NCBI GenBank assembly: GCA_022766905.1
Contig: JALEPU010000012.1
Coordinates: forward strand, 1-64,000
Length of the DNA stretch: 64,000 bases
Source: Lachnospiraceae bacterium
GTDB taxonomy: Bacteria; Bacillota; Clostridia; Lachnospirales; Lachnospiraceae
Direction of reading: 5' to 3'
The notes beneath the pieces were generated by a model. That model was given only the letters and a program-made list of their open reading frames with translations, searched no databases and was not told the origin of the DNA. Both the position numbers and the translations under genes were made by a program. This document shows, one piece after another, positions 9,363 through 17,224 of the stretch. The first letter of the stretch is position 1, and every line of letters begins with the position of its first letter.

Positions 9363-9759
9363 TTTAAAAGAAAAAGATAAGATTCCGGCCCGGGGAAAAA
9401 TACTGGCTTATTTTCAAGGCACAATTTATTATGCAGACTATCATGGTTTTCAGGAACTGGAAAAGGCTCTGGAAGAGGGAGAAAAGACGGAAGGCAAATT
9501 GCTGGAACTCCATTGCTTCAATGAAAAACAGGAATACAGGGCAGTATATTCACAACTGTACCGCTCTTATCTGGAAAGCGTGGTAGATGACAGCCTCTAC
9601 CCTGTTGGAGAATATGAAAAGTTGGAAGAGGAAATCCTGATCGAGGAAAACTGGATCAAAGAGAACCGGGATAGCCGAAAAATCAGAGTTGTGAACTATT
9701 TCCGGTATAACGAGGATGATTTGTTAAAGCTTGTTGATTATCGTCTTGGTTTGTGTTAG
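9349..9759 (+). CDS. csx19: Csx19-like (TIGR03984-type) CRISPR protein
   Basis: A 136-residue acidic protein lies between the double-Cas7 and the large TIGR03986-type RAMP genes, the position where Csx19/TIGR03984 is found in III-D loci. The sequence contains ELHCFNEKQEYRAVYSQL (about 50-67), resembling the 'FN..yEYRa' core I associate with that family, and no other motif. Csx19 is a structural subunit of the III-Dv effector with no known enzymatic activity. The start uses GGGAGG and overlaps the preceding gene by 14 bases; the next gene begins 14 bases after the stop. The assignment leans on neighbourhood at least as much as on sequence. Confidence 0.5.
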   Translation: MGIADLKEKDKIPARGKILAYFQGTIYYADYHGFQELEKALEEGEKTEGKLLELHCFNEKQEYRAVYSQLYRSYLESVVDDSLYPVGEYEKLEEEILIEENWIKENRDSRKIRVVNYFRYNEDDLLKLVDYRLGLC

Positions 9760-9773
9760 GAGGGGAATCGTAA

Positions 9774-11768
9774 ATGCAAAAAAACAGGAACGAGTTTATC
9801 AATCCATATCATTTTATTTCTCTGCCGGAGAAACCGAGAAGATCAGAGAAGAAAAGTAAGACAGACTCTGCGGGGGAAGAGACATTCACCGGAAAAATTG
9901 TGTATGAAATAGAGACAAAAACACCTTTGTTTTTCCCAAATGCCAGTTGTGAAAATGCATTTATCTCTGATGTGGAAAACCATAAATCCTATGATTTCTT
10001 TTCTTACGATATTTTGCAGGCAGGAGACGGAGATATATCTAAGACAGGCAGACATCCTGTTCTTCCGGGAAGTGAGATAAGGGGAATGTTTCGCTCTGTC
10101 TATGAAGCAGTGACAGGTTCCTGTCTTTCTGCAATGAACGGAAAAGAAATCATGCACCGAAGATTGTCTCCCAGACAGGCCTTCCGGCCCGGATTATTGT
10201 GGAAAAATGGAAACAGACTTTTTTTGATTCAGGGGAATACCATACAAGTACCTTTTGAATCGGTGTCGGAAGGGAATACATATACGGATGGGCAGAAGGT
10301 AAAGTGCCGAATTGTGAAAGAAGAAGGCTATAGAAAATATGGAAAAATGGATTCTGATGGAAAGGCAACAGGGTATCTTCTGATTGGAGAAAATCCGAAG
10401 GATTCGGATGGGAATTATCAGGGGAATAAAAGAAATGGGGCTGTTTTTCGTCCTAGAGTAAAAACAGATAACCAGAAAAAGATAAAGTCTTATTTTAAAA
10501 TAGAAGGATTCGATCCAAAAGAATCCCTTGCCTATCTGAATGGGATTTTGGATGCTTATGAAGAGGATTCCGGACAATATGTAGAGTATCGAAAAAGGTT
10601 AAATCTGTTTTTGGACGGGAAGACGAAGACAGAGTTTTTCCCTGTTTATTATAAGCTCATAACATTTCGAGATGATTCGCAGGATGAAACGAAGAAGCCT
10701 GATCAGAAACTTTTGTTATCTCCGGCTGCAATCACAAAAGAGTTATACGAAAAGAGGGTAAAAGATTTGATTGGAGAGTTTGCTCCATGCAAGTCATCCC
10801 AGGAATTATGTCCTGCCTGTTCCTTATTCGGAATGGTCAGTGAAGAAAAAGGAATGAATCATGCTGACAGAGCAAAGGCGTCCCATCTTCGCTTTGCAGA
10901 TGCTCAAATGGAAAACCGGGAAGATTGTTATCTGGAACCGGTTACCTTGCAGGAACTGGCGTCGCCTCATATATCCAATGCAGAATTTTATTTAAAAAAG
11001 CCATCGGGAGACAATATCATGGAGTGGAATTATGATTATTATGTTTTCATGGACAAAACAAAGAATCAAAAAAACCTTGTACTCTATGATGCCAAGATTC
11101 GCGGGCGTAAGTTTTACTGGCATCAGGATTTGAAAAATGAAGAGATATCCGGTATAACATCCGCAGAACAAACCGAACGAAATGTCACAGTCCGGCCTTT
11201 GAAGGCAGGAAAAAGTTTTGTGGGAGAAATTTACTTTGATTCGATTACAAAGGATCAGCTGGAGCAGATCGTATATTTGGCAAATCTCAGTTTTGATGAT
11301 AAAAAGGGATATAAGCTTGGGTTGGGCAAGCCCCTCGGACTTGGAAGTATTTCTATGAAAGTAAAACAAGTTGTAATCCGGGAACTGGATTTTGCACTGG
11401 ATCATTTCTGGAAAGAGGAGGAGATGACGGTGAAGGAGTTCTGGCAATGGACAGAAGAGGAATGGACCAAAAAGAAAGCACAGCCGGATTATACAGATGT
11501 CGGACTTGTGACGGAGGAAGGGATTCAGACTCAGTTTGAAGCCCTGATGTCCTTTGGCAATACAAAAAATCATACAGTCTCCTATCCTTATACAAAGAGT
11601 CAGGCTGATGATACGGAAATGAAGGAAGGTTTTAACTGGTTTACGAAGAATAAGAGCGGCAGTTACCGAAAGTCACTGCCAAATATAGAGCAGGGAAAAG
11701 TACCTGTTTTAAAAGTAATCGATGATTCCCAGGACGGGAAGAAATCAGGGAAAGGAAAGAAACATTGA
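9774..11768 (+). CDS. TIGR03986-type large RAMP, Cas7-with-insertion-like
   Basis: The 664-residue protein opens with FINPYHFISLP, the hallmark of the TIGR03986 RAMP family. It continues with a Cas7-like start (LPGSEIRGMFRSVYEAVTG, about 98-116), a long insertion (about 150-330), the CPACSLFG segment and SHLRFADA. A glycine-rich C-terminal part follows (GYKLGLGKPLGLGSI). In III-Dv complexes the equivalent subunit, Cas7-insertion, caps one end of the Cas7 filament. A single CxxC pair (CPAC, with a further Cys at about 336) could bind a metal, but no second pair is obvious. GGAGG precedes the ATG. The stop codon overlaps the TTG start of cas6 (TTGA). Confidence 0.78.
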   Translation: MQKNRNEFINPYHFISLPEKPRRSEKKSKTDSAGEETFTGKIVYEIETKTPLFFPNASCENAFISDVENHKSYDFFSYDILQAGDGDISKTGRHPVLPGSEIRGMFRSVYEAVTGSCLSAMNGKEIMHRRLSPRQAFRPGLLWKNGNRLFLIQGNTIQVPFESVSEGNTYTDGQKVKCRIVKEEGYRKYGKMDSDGKATGYLLIGENPKDSDGNYQGNKRNGAVFRPRVKTDNQKKIKSYFKIEGFDPKESLAYLNGILDAYEEDSGQYVEYRKRLNLFLDGKTKTEFFPVYYKLITFRDDSQDETKKPDQKLLLSPAAITKELYEKRVKDLIGEFAPCKSSQELCPACSLFGMVSEEKGMNHADRAKASHLRFADAQMENREDCYLEPVTLQELASPHISNAEFYLKKPSGDNIMEWNYDYYVFMDKTKNQKNLVLYDAKIRGRKFYWHQDLKNEEISGITSAEQTERNVTVRPLKAGKSFVGEIYFDSITKDQLEQIVYLANLSFDDKKGYKLGLGKPLGLGSISMKVKQVVIRELDFALDHFWKEEEMTVKEFWQWTEEEWTKKKAQPDYTDVGLVTEEGIQTQFEALMSFGNTKNHTVSYPYTKSQADDTEMKEGFNWFTKNKSGSYRKSLPNIEQGKVPVLKVIDDSQDGKKSGKGKKH

Positions 11769-12502
11769 AATACAGGATTACATTGGAAAATCCGGGAGAA
11801 GTAAGGCTGCCGATTCATTATAACCAGATTCTTCAGGCATCCGTGCTTCATTGGCTGGAAAATGAATATTCGGTCTTTCTTCACGATATGGGATTTTATA
11901 CAGAAAACCGGGTATATAAATTATATACGTTTTCCAATCTGATTGGGGCTTATGTCATAGACTCAGGAAGGCATCAAATCGTGTTTTCCGGGCCCATTCA
12001 GTTCTATCTTTCTTTTTATGAGGAAGAAAGCCATGAATTTATTCTGGATAATATCAAAAAAGAAAAAAAATTTCATTTAGGCTGGTACGATCTTTCCCTG
12101 ATAAACTGTGAACTGGTAAGGGAAGAATGGATGTCCTGTCGTGTTCGAACCTTATCCCCGGTGACGGTCCATTCTACCTTATATACCATAGATGGAAAGA
12201 AAAAGACCATATATCTGAGCCCACATCAAAAAGAGTTCAGTCAGCTGATTCGAAAGAATCTGATTCATAAATATGATGCTTTTTATCTGGAAAAACCGAA
12301 AGATGATGATTTTTCCATTACTCCTATCGACAACGGGAGAATGAAAGAAATTCATTTATCCTATAAAAAGTTTTTTATTTCCGGATGGAAAGGGGATTTT
12401 TGGATAAAAGGTTCTCCCGAATTAATCAAATTAGCGCTTTTATCCGGAATCGGATCACGTAATAGTATTGGCATGGGGTGCTTATTGCAAAGACCAAGAT
12501 AA
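11765..12502 (+). CDS. cas6: Cas6 crRNA-processing endoribonuclease
   Basis: The 245-residue protein ends with the Cas6 glycine-rich loop GIGSRNSIGMGCLL (about 225-238), which matches the G-x-G-x-[KR]-[NT]-x-x-G-x-G pattern. The N-terminal half has the ferredoxin-like strand pattern, with His at about 18 in RLPIHYNQILQA, a plausible general base. Cas6 cuts the CRISPR transcript within each repeat. Translation must begin at TTG because no in-frame ATG occurs near the 5' end; the codon overlaps the stop of the preceding gene, implying translational coupling. Its presence means the cell must carry at least one array, but none lies in this window. Confidence 0.88.
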   Translation: MKYRITLENPGEVRLPIHYNQILQASVLHWLENEYSVFLHDMGFYTENRVYKLYTFSNLIGAYVIDSGRHQIVFSGPIQFYLSFYEEESHEFILDNIKKEKKFHLGWYDLSLINCELVREEWMSCRVRTLSPVTVHSTLYTIDGKKKTIYLSPHQKEFSQLIRKNLIHKYDAFYLEKPKDDDFSITPIDNGRMKEIHLSYKKFFISGWKGDFWIKGSPELIKLALLSGIGSRNSIGMGCLLQRPR

Positions 12503-12515
12503 GGAGGCATATAAA

Positions 12516-12872
12516 ATGTTTATTAATTTTACCAATCATCCTTCTGCAAACTGGGATCCAAAACAAAAGAAGGAGGCCCAAACCTATGGGGAAATTCAGG
12601 ATGTTCCATTTCCGATTGTGCCTCCAGCTGCTTCGCAGGCAGAAGTACATCAGATAGCCCGGGACTATACAGCCAAAATTCTGTCTTATCATCCGGATGC
12701 TGTTTTGTGTCAGGGAGAATTTACATTGGCGTTCCAAGTTATTACTTTATTAAAAAAAGAGAAGATAAAAGTGCTTGCTGCTACCAGTGAAAGACGCGCA
12801 GTGGAAATTTGTGAAAACGGAATAACGAAACGAAGCCTGATTTTTGCCTTTGAGCAATTTCGGGAATACTAA
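12516..12872 (+). CDS. Small Csx15/Csx20-like protein, putative ring nuclease or CARF-like accessory
   Basis: A 118-residue protein ends the CRISPR operon, 13 bases after cas6. An in-frame ATG at 12468 lies inside cas6; AAGGAGG stands 9 bases before the ATG at 12516, which decides the start. It begins MFINFTNHPSANW, close to the 'NFsHPlt' opening of Csx15-type minimal Rossmann proteins, and has a second hydrophobic strand (AVLCQGEFTLAFQVITLL) followed by IKVLAATSERR, giving a small alpha/beta fold. Csx15, Csx16 and Csx20 are candidate ring nucleases that degrade cyclic oligoadenylate. The proposed role is inference from position and this resemblance. Confidence 0.5.
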   Translation: MFINFTNHPSANWDPKQKKEAQTYGEIQDVPFPIVPPAASQAEVHQIARDYTAKILSYHPDAVLCQGEFTLAFQVITLLKKEKIKVLAATSERRAVEICENGITKRSLIFAFEQFREY

Positions 12873-12874
12873 AA

Positions 12875-12897
12875 AGAGAGCTGAAAATCAGCTCTCT
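12875..12897. terminator. Stem-loop between cas operon and carD-like gene
   Basis: A ten-base-pair stem (AGAGAGCTGA / TCAGCTCTCT, loop AAA) starts two bases after the stop codon of the last cas-operon gene. The A-run at 12871-12875 gives a U-run on the minus strand, so it is a good intrinsic terminator for the convergent carD-like gene and a weaker stop for the CRISPR operon. Confidence 0.75.
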
Positions 12898-12941
12898 GCC
12901 ATAGATGGCAATGGAAACTCTGAAAAACAGAGCTTCTATTG

Positions 12942-13448
12942 TCATTTCTTTTTCTGAACACTTTCGGCGATATAAGATACAACTGCTTCTTTTTCAATGC
13001 CCAGGGCATAGGCCAGTTCTTCGTAAAGTTGTCCTTCTGCCATGCGAAAATATCGCTCGTCTATGGATGTGATTTTTTTGCCGTCCTGGATGCGGGATTC
13101 TTTTCGTTGATATAAAGTCTTGATGATTTTAATTAATTCTTTGCAATCACAGGTTTTGATGATTGATTTGTACAAAGATTCCCGCTCTTTTTCATTGGTA
13201 ATCCAGATGGAATCAATATTCGGAATGTTTTCAATGAGCCTCTCTGCCTCCTCTTTTGTAATGAGAGGCCGAATCAGTACTTTCTGATTATCTACAGGAG
13301 CATAGAACAGGGTTTCACGCTGATAAACCGGGCAAAGAGTATAGTAGATGGTGTCTTTATCAGCCAGTGACATGGACAGGGCTCCCACATCTGTAATTTT
13401 GCAGACACCATGGTTTCCATATACAACGACATCATTTACCTGAAACAT
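12942..13448 (-). CDS. CarD-family transcriptional regulator
   Basis: The 168-residue protein has an N-terminal CarD/TRCF RNA-polymerase-interacting domain: MFQVNDVVVYGNHGVCKI, then YYTLCPVY and FYAPVDNQKVLIRPL (residues 1-65). A helical C-terminal half follows, as in CarD/CdnL proteins. Such proteins bind the RNA polymerase beta subunit and tune open-complex stability at promoters. A ribosome binding site AAGGAAG precedes the ATG. It lies downstream of the cytidylate-kinase-like gene in the same orientation, separated by 150 bases that hold a stem-loop. It converges on the CRISPR operon; nothing ties the two functionally. Confidence 0.85.
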   Translation of the reverse strand: MFQVNDVVVYGNHGVCKITDVGALSMSLADKDTIYYTLCPVYQRETLFYAPVDNQKVLIRPLITKEEAERLIENIPNIDSIWITNEKERESLYKSIIKTCDCKELIKIIKTLYQRKESRIQDGKKITSIDERYFRMAEGQLYEELAYALGIEKEAVVSYIAESVQKKK

Positions 13449-13473
13449 ATTTTCACTTCCTTATATAGAGATA

Positions 13474-13504
13474 CCGGAAGAGTGTAAGAAAACACTGCTT
13501 CCGG
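13474..13504. other. Stem-loop upstream of carD-like gene
   Basis: An inverted repeat CCGGAAG...CTTCCGG with inner GTGT/ACAC lies 25 bases upstream of the carD-like start, in its probable leader. No U-run follows on either strand, so it is not a standard terminator. Function unknown. Confidence 0.45.
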
Positions 13505-13598
13505 TTATGCTTTGTCCGGGAATTGACCTGCTCCGGACTGGGTTTTAGGGAAATTGTATATACTAATTATACCATTAAAAATATTTTCATGTAAGCAT

Positions 13599-14186
13599 TT
13601 ATTTTGCTAAATCTGCAATAATTTCAATACATTTCTCATAGGTGATCTGGCTGCTGTTCAGACAAAGGGTGTAGTTTTGGGCAATTCCCCATTTCTGATC
13701 CGTATAATATTTGTAATTAAATGCTCTTTTTTTGTCGGTTTCTTTGATTAATTTTACCGCTTCTGCTTCTGTTTTTTCATACATGGACATAATGCGGGCT
13801 GTTTTTTCCGGCATGTTGCCATGAATAAAAATGTTGATGCAGGAGGGATCCTCTTTTAAGATATAATCAGCGCATCTTCCTACAATTACGCAAGAGCCTT
13901 GAGCGGCAATGTCTAAAATAATATCTCTCTGGACAGAAAACAGGTAGTCATCCAGAGATGCTCCCGTGCTGTCTCTTCCTACAAAAGCGTAGGCAAACAT
14001 ACTTTTAATCGGGGAATATTCTCCTTTTTTCTCAATGAATTCTTCTGACAAGCCGGATTGTTCCGCTGCTTTTGCAATGATTTTTTTGTCATAGTAAGGA
14101 ATGTTAAGAGCTTTTGCTACCTGCTCTCCGATATATCTTCCGCCGCTTCCAAACTCTCGGCTGATGGTAATAATTTTTTTACTCAT
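13599..14186 (-). CDS. Cytidylate kinase-like family protein
   Basis: The 195-residue protein belongs to the cytidylate-kinase-like (Cmk-2) P-loop family. It starts MSKKIITISREFGSGGRYIG, with the nucleotide-binding GSGG turn at about residues 13-16, followed by LNIPYYDKKIIAKAAEQSG. The DQKWG...YTLCLNSS region near 165-175 corresponds to the family C-terminus. These are putative nucleotide kinases whose true substrate is generally not established. The ATG has GGAGGG upstream and starts 3 bases after the MATE stop codon, so the two are co-transcribed and probably coupled. I recall this MATE-kinase pairing as common in Lachnospiraceae. Confidence 0.85.
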   Translation of the reverse strand: MSKKIITISREFGSGGRYIGEQVAKALNIPYYDKKIIAKAAEQSGLSEEFIEKKGEYSPIKSMFAYAFVGRDSTGASLDDYLFSVQRDIILDIAAQGSCVIVGRCADYILKEDPSCINIFIHGNMPEKTARIMSMYEKTEAEAVKLIKETDKKRAFNYKYYTDQKWGIAQNYTLCLNSSQITYEKCIEIIADLAK

Positions 14187-14189
14187 TGT

Positions 14190-15575
14190 TTAGCCCTCCA
14201 ATTCTTTGATTTTAGTCTTGTTGATCCGCACCATGAAAATGCTGGCGATGACGGCGGAGACGATTTCCGCAATCGGGAAGGTCAGCCATACAAGCCAGAT
14301 ATTATCCATGGATTCAGGGATAAACAGGGAGAAGAACCAGGCTACCGGAAGTACAAACAGAAATTGCCGGCAGATGGAAATGATCAAAGACTCTATGCCG
14401 CTGTCAAGAGCCTGGAAAATTCCCTGATAAGCCACATTAGCACCTGCAAACAGAAAGCTTAAGGAGATTATTCTCATAGCGCTGATGCAAAGATTCTGGG
14501 TTGTTCCGGAAAGACCGAATACCGCAGAAAAAGGTACTGCAAAGAGCTCCAGAGCAACCATTCCTACTGCCATAATGATTAAAGTATATGCCATACCGTA
14601 TTTGATACCGGATTTTACCCTGGATTTGCTTCTCATTCCATGGTTAAAAGAAACAATAGGTGTAATTGCATCACGAAGTCCAAAGGCAGCAAACAAGATG
14701 AACTGCTGGATTTTGTAGTAAAGTCCGTAAGCCGTTACAACAGATTCATCGATTCTTCCTAATATAATATTCAGGCCGTATGTCATCAGGGACATGAGAG
14801 CCTGGGCAATGATGGCAGGAAGTCCAATGGCATAGATTTCACCAATGATTTTTCCGGAAGGCTTGAAATAAATACTTTTGTTGGATATTTCTTTGTTGTA
14901 TTTTAAATGGAAGAAAAGGGCCAGTAAAAAGGAAATAATCTGTCCGGCTATCGTAGCATAAGCAGCACCTTTTACTCCCATGGCAGGAAAACCAAAATAG
15001 CCATAAATTAAAATCGGGTCGAAAATAATATTGGTCAGGGCTCCTGTTACCTGGGCGATGGTGGAATAGATGGAACGGCCTGTTGCCTGAAGCAGCTTTT
15101 CAAAAATAGAAAAGAATACAATTCCAAAAGATAACAGGCAGCAGATTCTTAAATATTCCACAGCCATCTGGTGGATTTGTGGATTGGATGTCTGGGAAGA
15201 CACATAAATGTTGATACCGAAACATCCAAAAAGGAAAAATACAATATAGATGACCAGGCCAAGAAAAAGAGAGTTCCCGGATGCTTTGTTCACTTTCTCT
15301 GTATTTCCCTGTCCCAGACTTTTTGAGAGCAGGGCATTTGTGCCCACACCGGTACCAATGCCGATTGCCACCATCAGCATCTGAACCGGAAAGGCCAGTG
15401 TCAGAGCATTTAAAGCGGCTTCTCCGGTACCTGGCATATTGGAAACGAAGGCACTGTCTACAATGTTGTAGAAGGCCTGAAGTACCATGGATAAAATCAT
15501 AGGAATTCCCATGGAAAGCATCAGTTTTCCTATGTCCACCGTGGCCATTTTGTTCATAGATTCTTGTGTTTTCAT
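14190..15575 (-). CDS. MATE family multidrug/cation efflux transporter
   Basis: The 461-residue integral membrane protein has about twelve hydrophobic segments arranged as two similar halves. The first half has KLMLSMGIPMILSMVLQAFYN and SMPGTGEAALNALTLAFPVQ, and the second half has AIGLPAIIAQALMSLMTYGL, both typical of MATE exporters of the NorM/DinF-like class. It would export drugs or metabolites using a sodium or proton gradient. A GGAGG site precedes the ATG. The promoter (TTGACT, 18-base spacer, TAGTAT) and a leader with a terminator-like hairpin lie upstream, so expression may be attenuated. The kinase-like gene follows 3 bases later. Confidence 0.88.
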   Translation of the reverse strand: MKTQESMNKMATVDIGKLMLSMGIPMILSMVLQAFYNIVDSAFVSNMPGTGEAALNALTLAFPVQMLMVAIGIGTGVGTNALLSKSLGQGNTEKVNKASGNSLFLGLVIYIVFFLFGCFGINIYVSSQTSNPQIHQMAVEYLRICCLLSFGIVFFSIFEKLLQATGRSIYSTIAQVTGALTNIIFDPILIYGYFGFPAMGVKGAAYATIAGQIISFLLALFFHLKYNKEISNKSIYFKPSGKIIGEIYAIGLPAIIAQALMSLMTYGLNIILGRIDESVVTAYGLYYKIQQFILFAAFGLRDAITPIVSFNHGMRSKSRVKSGIKYGMAYTLIIMAVGMVALELFAVPFSAVFGLSGTTQNLCISAMRIISLSFLFAGANVAYQGIFQALDSGIESLIISICRQFLFVLPVAWFFSLFIPESMDNIWLVWLTFPIAEIVSAVIASIFMVRINKTKIKELEG

Positions 15576-15608
15576 GTCTACCTCCGAATTGTGTAATTAA
15601 TTTGTGAC

Positions 15609-15664
15609 AAAGTCATGCATTATCATGCAAGCATGAAATGAATGACCTTTTGACCCTAGCATCA
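15609..15664 (-). repeat. Dispersed leader repeat, copy 1 (5' leader of MATE gene)
   Basis: Read on the minus strand, this stretch begins TGATGCTAGGGTCAAAAGGT and continues to a TCATGCTTGCATGA near-palindrome and a CATGACTTTG end. A second copy (63043-63096) lies in the leader of the glycosyltransferase gene at the same orientation. The two differ in the spacer between the GGGTCAAAAG block and the palindrome. No coding potential. Confidence 0.6.
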
Positions 15665-15666
15665 AA

Positions 15667-15703
15667 AAAAGGCGCAAATCCAAATCTGGATTTACGCCTT
15701 TTC
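15667..15703 (-). terminator. Intrinsic terminator hairpin in MATE leader
   Basis: On the minus strand a stem AAGGCGTAAATCCA / TGGATTTGCGCCTT is followed by a run of seven U. It lies about 10 bases after the predicted transcription start and before the gene, so it can only act on the MATE transcript as an attenuator or stop antisense transcription. It would also form on the plus strand, with a weaker U-run. Confidence 0.65.
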
Positions 15704-15720
15704 GACTACTCGACTTTTTT

Positions 15721-15750
15721 ATACTAGCAGATTTTTTCAGGAAAAGTCAA
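15721..15750 (-). promoter_or_regulatory. Promoter of MATE-kinase-like operon
   Basis: On the minus strand TTGACT (15745-15750) and TAGTAT (15721-15726) are separated by 18 bases, a good sigma-A pair. The predicted start is near 15714, leaving a leader of about 140 bases with the terminator hairpin and the dispersed repeat. Confidence 0.55.
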
Positions 15751-15823
15751 TGAATTTTTGTTTAAAAACCGGAAAAAAAGTTCATACTAGCCAGTAACAG
15801 GAAAAAAATAAGAGGAAAATCAT

Positions 15824-16588
15824 ATGAATAGGAAAAAAAGATGGGAAATCGTGATTTGCCTGATTCTGATCTGGACCGCAGTGATTTTACAGGCCTATTC
15901 CCTGTATCGGTGGGATCAGGAAGAGAAAATTCTGGAGACCTTTGATATCCTGGATTCTGTCCCGGTGGAAGGCTGTATCGAAATGTCTGCGTCAATCAAT
16001 AAGCTATATTTGAATCAAAAAGAAAAAAAGCATGTTCTGGAAGATCTGGCAGATGAGCTTGGTCTGGGAAAAGATTATGAAATTTGCCAGGAAAACAGGG
16101 AAAATACAGAACGGACAATACTGAAAAAAGAGGGAGATATCGGATCGGTTCATTTATCCATTACGACAATCGAAGCCGACATGGGGGATGGAAACCGGTG
16201 TCAGGAACAATATCTCTATATATTGTATCGCTCCAAAAAGAAAATGGATACGATGCTTGCTTATAAAGAAAAAATAGAAAAAGTGATGAAAGACTGGAAT
16301 CTTTCGATTTATTCAAATCTGACTCTGGAGGGAGAACGAACAGGACGGCTGTCTTTGGCCGAGCAGGAAGAACTGACAGACAGGCTGTTTCATTATCTGG
16401 AAGCAAAGGAAGTGGAAGCAGTAAAAAAGAAAGATTTGTATACCGTATACGGCTACAGTGATCTGTTAAAAGATTCTGTCGCTTATGGAGATAATGAAAT
16501 CAACCTGAATCTGGTATTTACCTATGATGAGGAACAGGACTGTACTGTTTTTTACCTTGCCATGCCCTATTTAAGGACAGACTATTAA
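15824..16588 (+). CDS. YwmB-like (TATA-binding-fold) secreted protein
   Basis: The 254-residue protein has an N-terminal signal anchor (VICLILIWTAVILQAYSLY, about 10-28) after a short basic stretch. The soluble remainder resembles the YwmB family, with paired alpha/beta halves, a GxLSLAEQEELTDRLFHYL helix and a final VAYGDNEINLNLVFTYDEE strand pair. YwmB proteins of Firmicutes have a TATA-binding-protein-like fold and no established biochemical role, but often sit near cell-wall genes. AGAGGA precedes the ATG. The stop overlaps the stop of the convergent gene by 4 bases. The family call is moderate; a generic conserved secreted protein is the alternative. Confidence 0.55.
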   Translation: MNRKKRWEIVICLILIWTAVILQAYSLYRWDQEEKILETFDILDSVPVEGCIEMSASINKLYLNQKEKKHVLEDLADELGLGKDYEICQENRENTERTILKKEGDIGSVHLSITTIEADMGDGNRCQEQYLYILYRSKKKMDTMLAYKEKIEKVMKDWNLSIYSNLTLEGERTGRLSLAEQEELTDRLFHYLEAKEVEAVKKKDLYTVYGYSDLLKDSVAYGDNEINLNLVFTYDEEQDCTVFYLAMPYLRTDY

Positions 16589-17001
16589 TCGTGTTCAAAC
16601 ATTTTCTTCTTTCTGTAATAACGGCAGCGCCGATATAAAATTTCATCACAAAGCAGGGCCATAATCAGATCTTTTGGAGAAATGGCAGTATCAGGAGGAA
16701 GCTTTTTTTCAATCCTGTCTGCTATTTTTTGAATGGTTGTTTTATCCGGATACTGATCATAAAGAAAACTTCCTTCATATTCCAGACGATCACATTCATC
16801 TTCCATCCATTCAGAGATTTGTCCGACGATGGATGGGCAATTCTTTTTCATATAGCTGTAATCCCGGTCGATGACAGACTCATCCAGCATAAACCGTTCC
16901 GGATTCAGATAAGAAGGCTCTGCTTTTTTCATTCCGCGGGAAAGACCCTGTTCAATTTCTTCAAAGGTGGGCAGGGAATTGATTTGGAATTTATCATTCA
17001 T
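16585..17001 (-). CDS. Conserved hypothetical protein
   Basis: The 138-residue soluble acidic protein has no motif I recognise. It starts MNDKFQINSLPTFEEIEQG after a GGAG site and ends with a strongly basic patch (RRCRYYRKKKMFEHD). It is mostly helical by appearance, and no membrane segment or signal peptide is present. It runs opposite to its neighbours: convergent with the YwmB-like gene (4-base overlap at the stops) and divergent from the methyltransferase. The strong ribosome binding site and codon use like its neighbours support it as real. Confidence 0.6.
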   Translation of the reverse strand: MNDKFQINSLPTFEEIEQGLSRGMKKAEPSYLNPERFMLDESVIDRDYSYMKKNCPSIVGQISEWMEDECDRLEYEGSFLYDQYPDKTTIQKIADRIEKKLPPDTAISPKDLIMALLCDEILYRRCRYYRKKKMFEHD

Positions 17002-17082
17002 GGATATATGACTCCATTCTTGCTATACTAGGAGTCTATGAAAAAATCAGGAAAATGTGAGGGAAAACTGTTACAAAAGGCA

Positions 17083-17121
17083 AAAACCTTTCTTATTTTT
17101 TTGTGAAAGGGTTTGTTTTTT
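17083..17121. other. Hairpin with U-run in divergent intergenic region
   Basis: AAACCTTTC and GAAAGGGTTT pair around an AT-rich loop and are followed by seven T on the plus strand. It resembles an intrinsic terminator, but lies between two divergent genes with nothing upstream on the plus strand, so it may be a leader attenuator or insulator. A TACAAT box follows at about 17137. Confidence 0.4.
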
Positions 17122-17224
17122 TAAAGAACACCTTGTACAATAAGAGAGAATAGAAAAAAGACCGGATGGGCAAATCCATTCGGAATTATCGATTCAAAAT
17201 GAAAAAAAGAAAAAGGATAGAGAC

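Noticed and set aside
12873..12941. Search for a CRISPR array directly after the cas operon
   Set aside because: The interval holds only stem-loops and the convergent carD-like gene follows.
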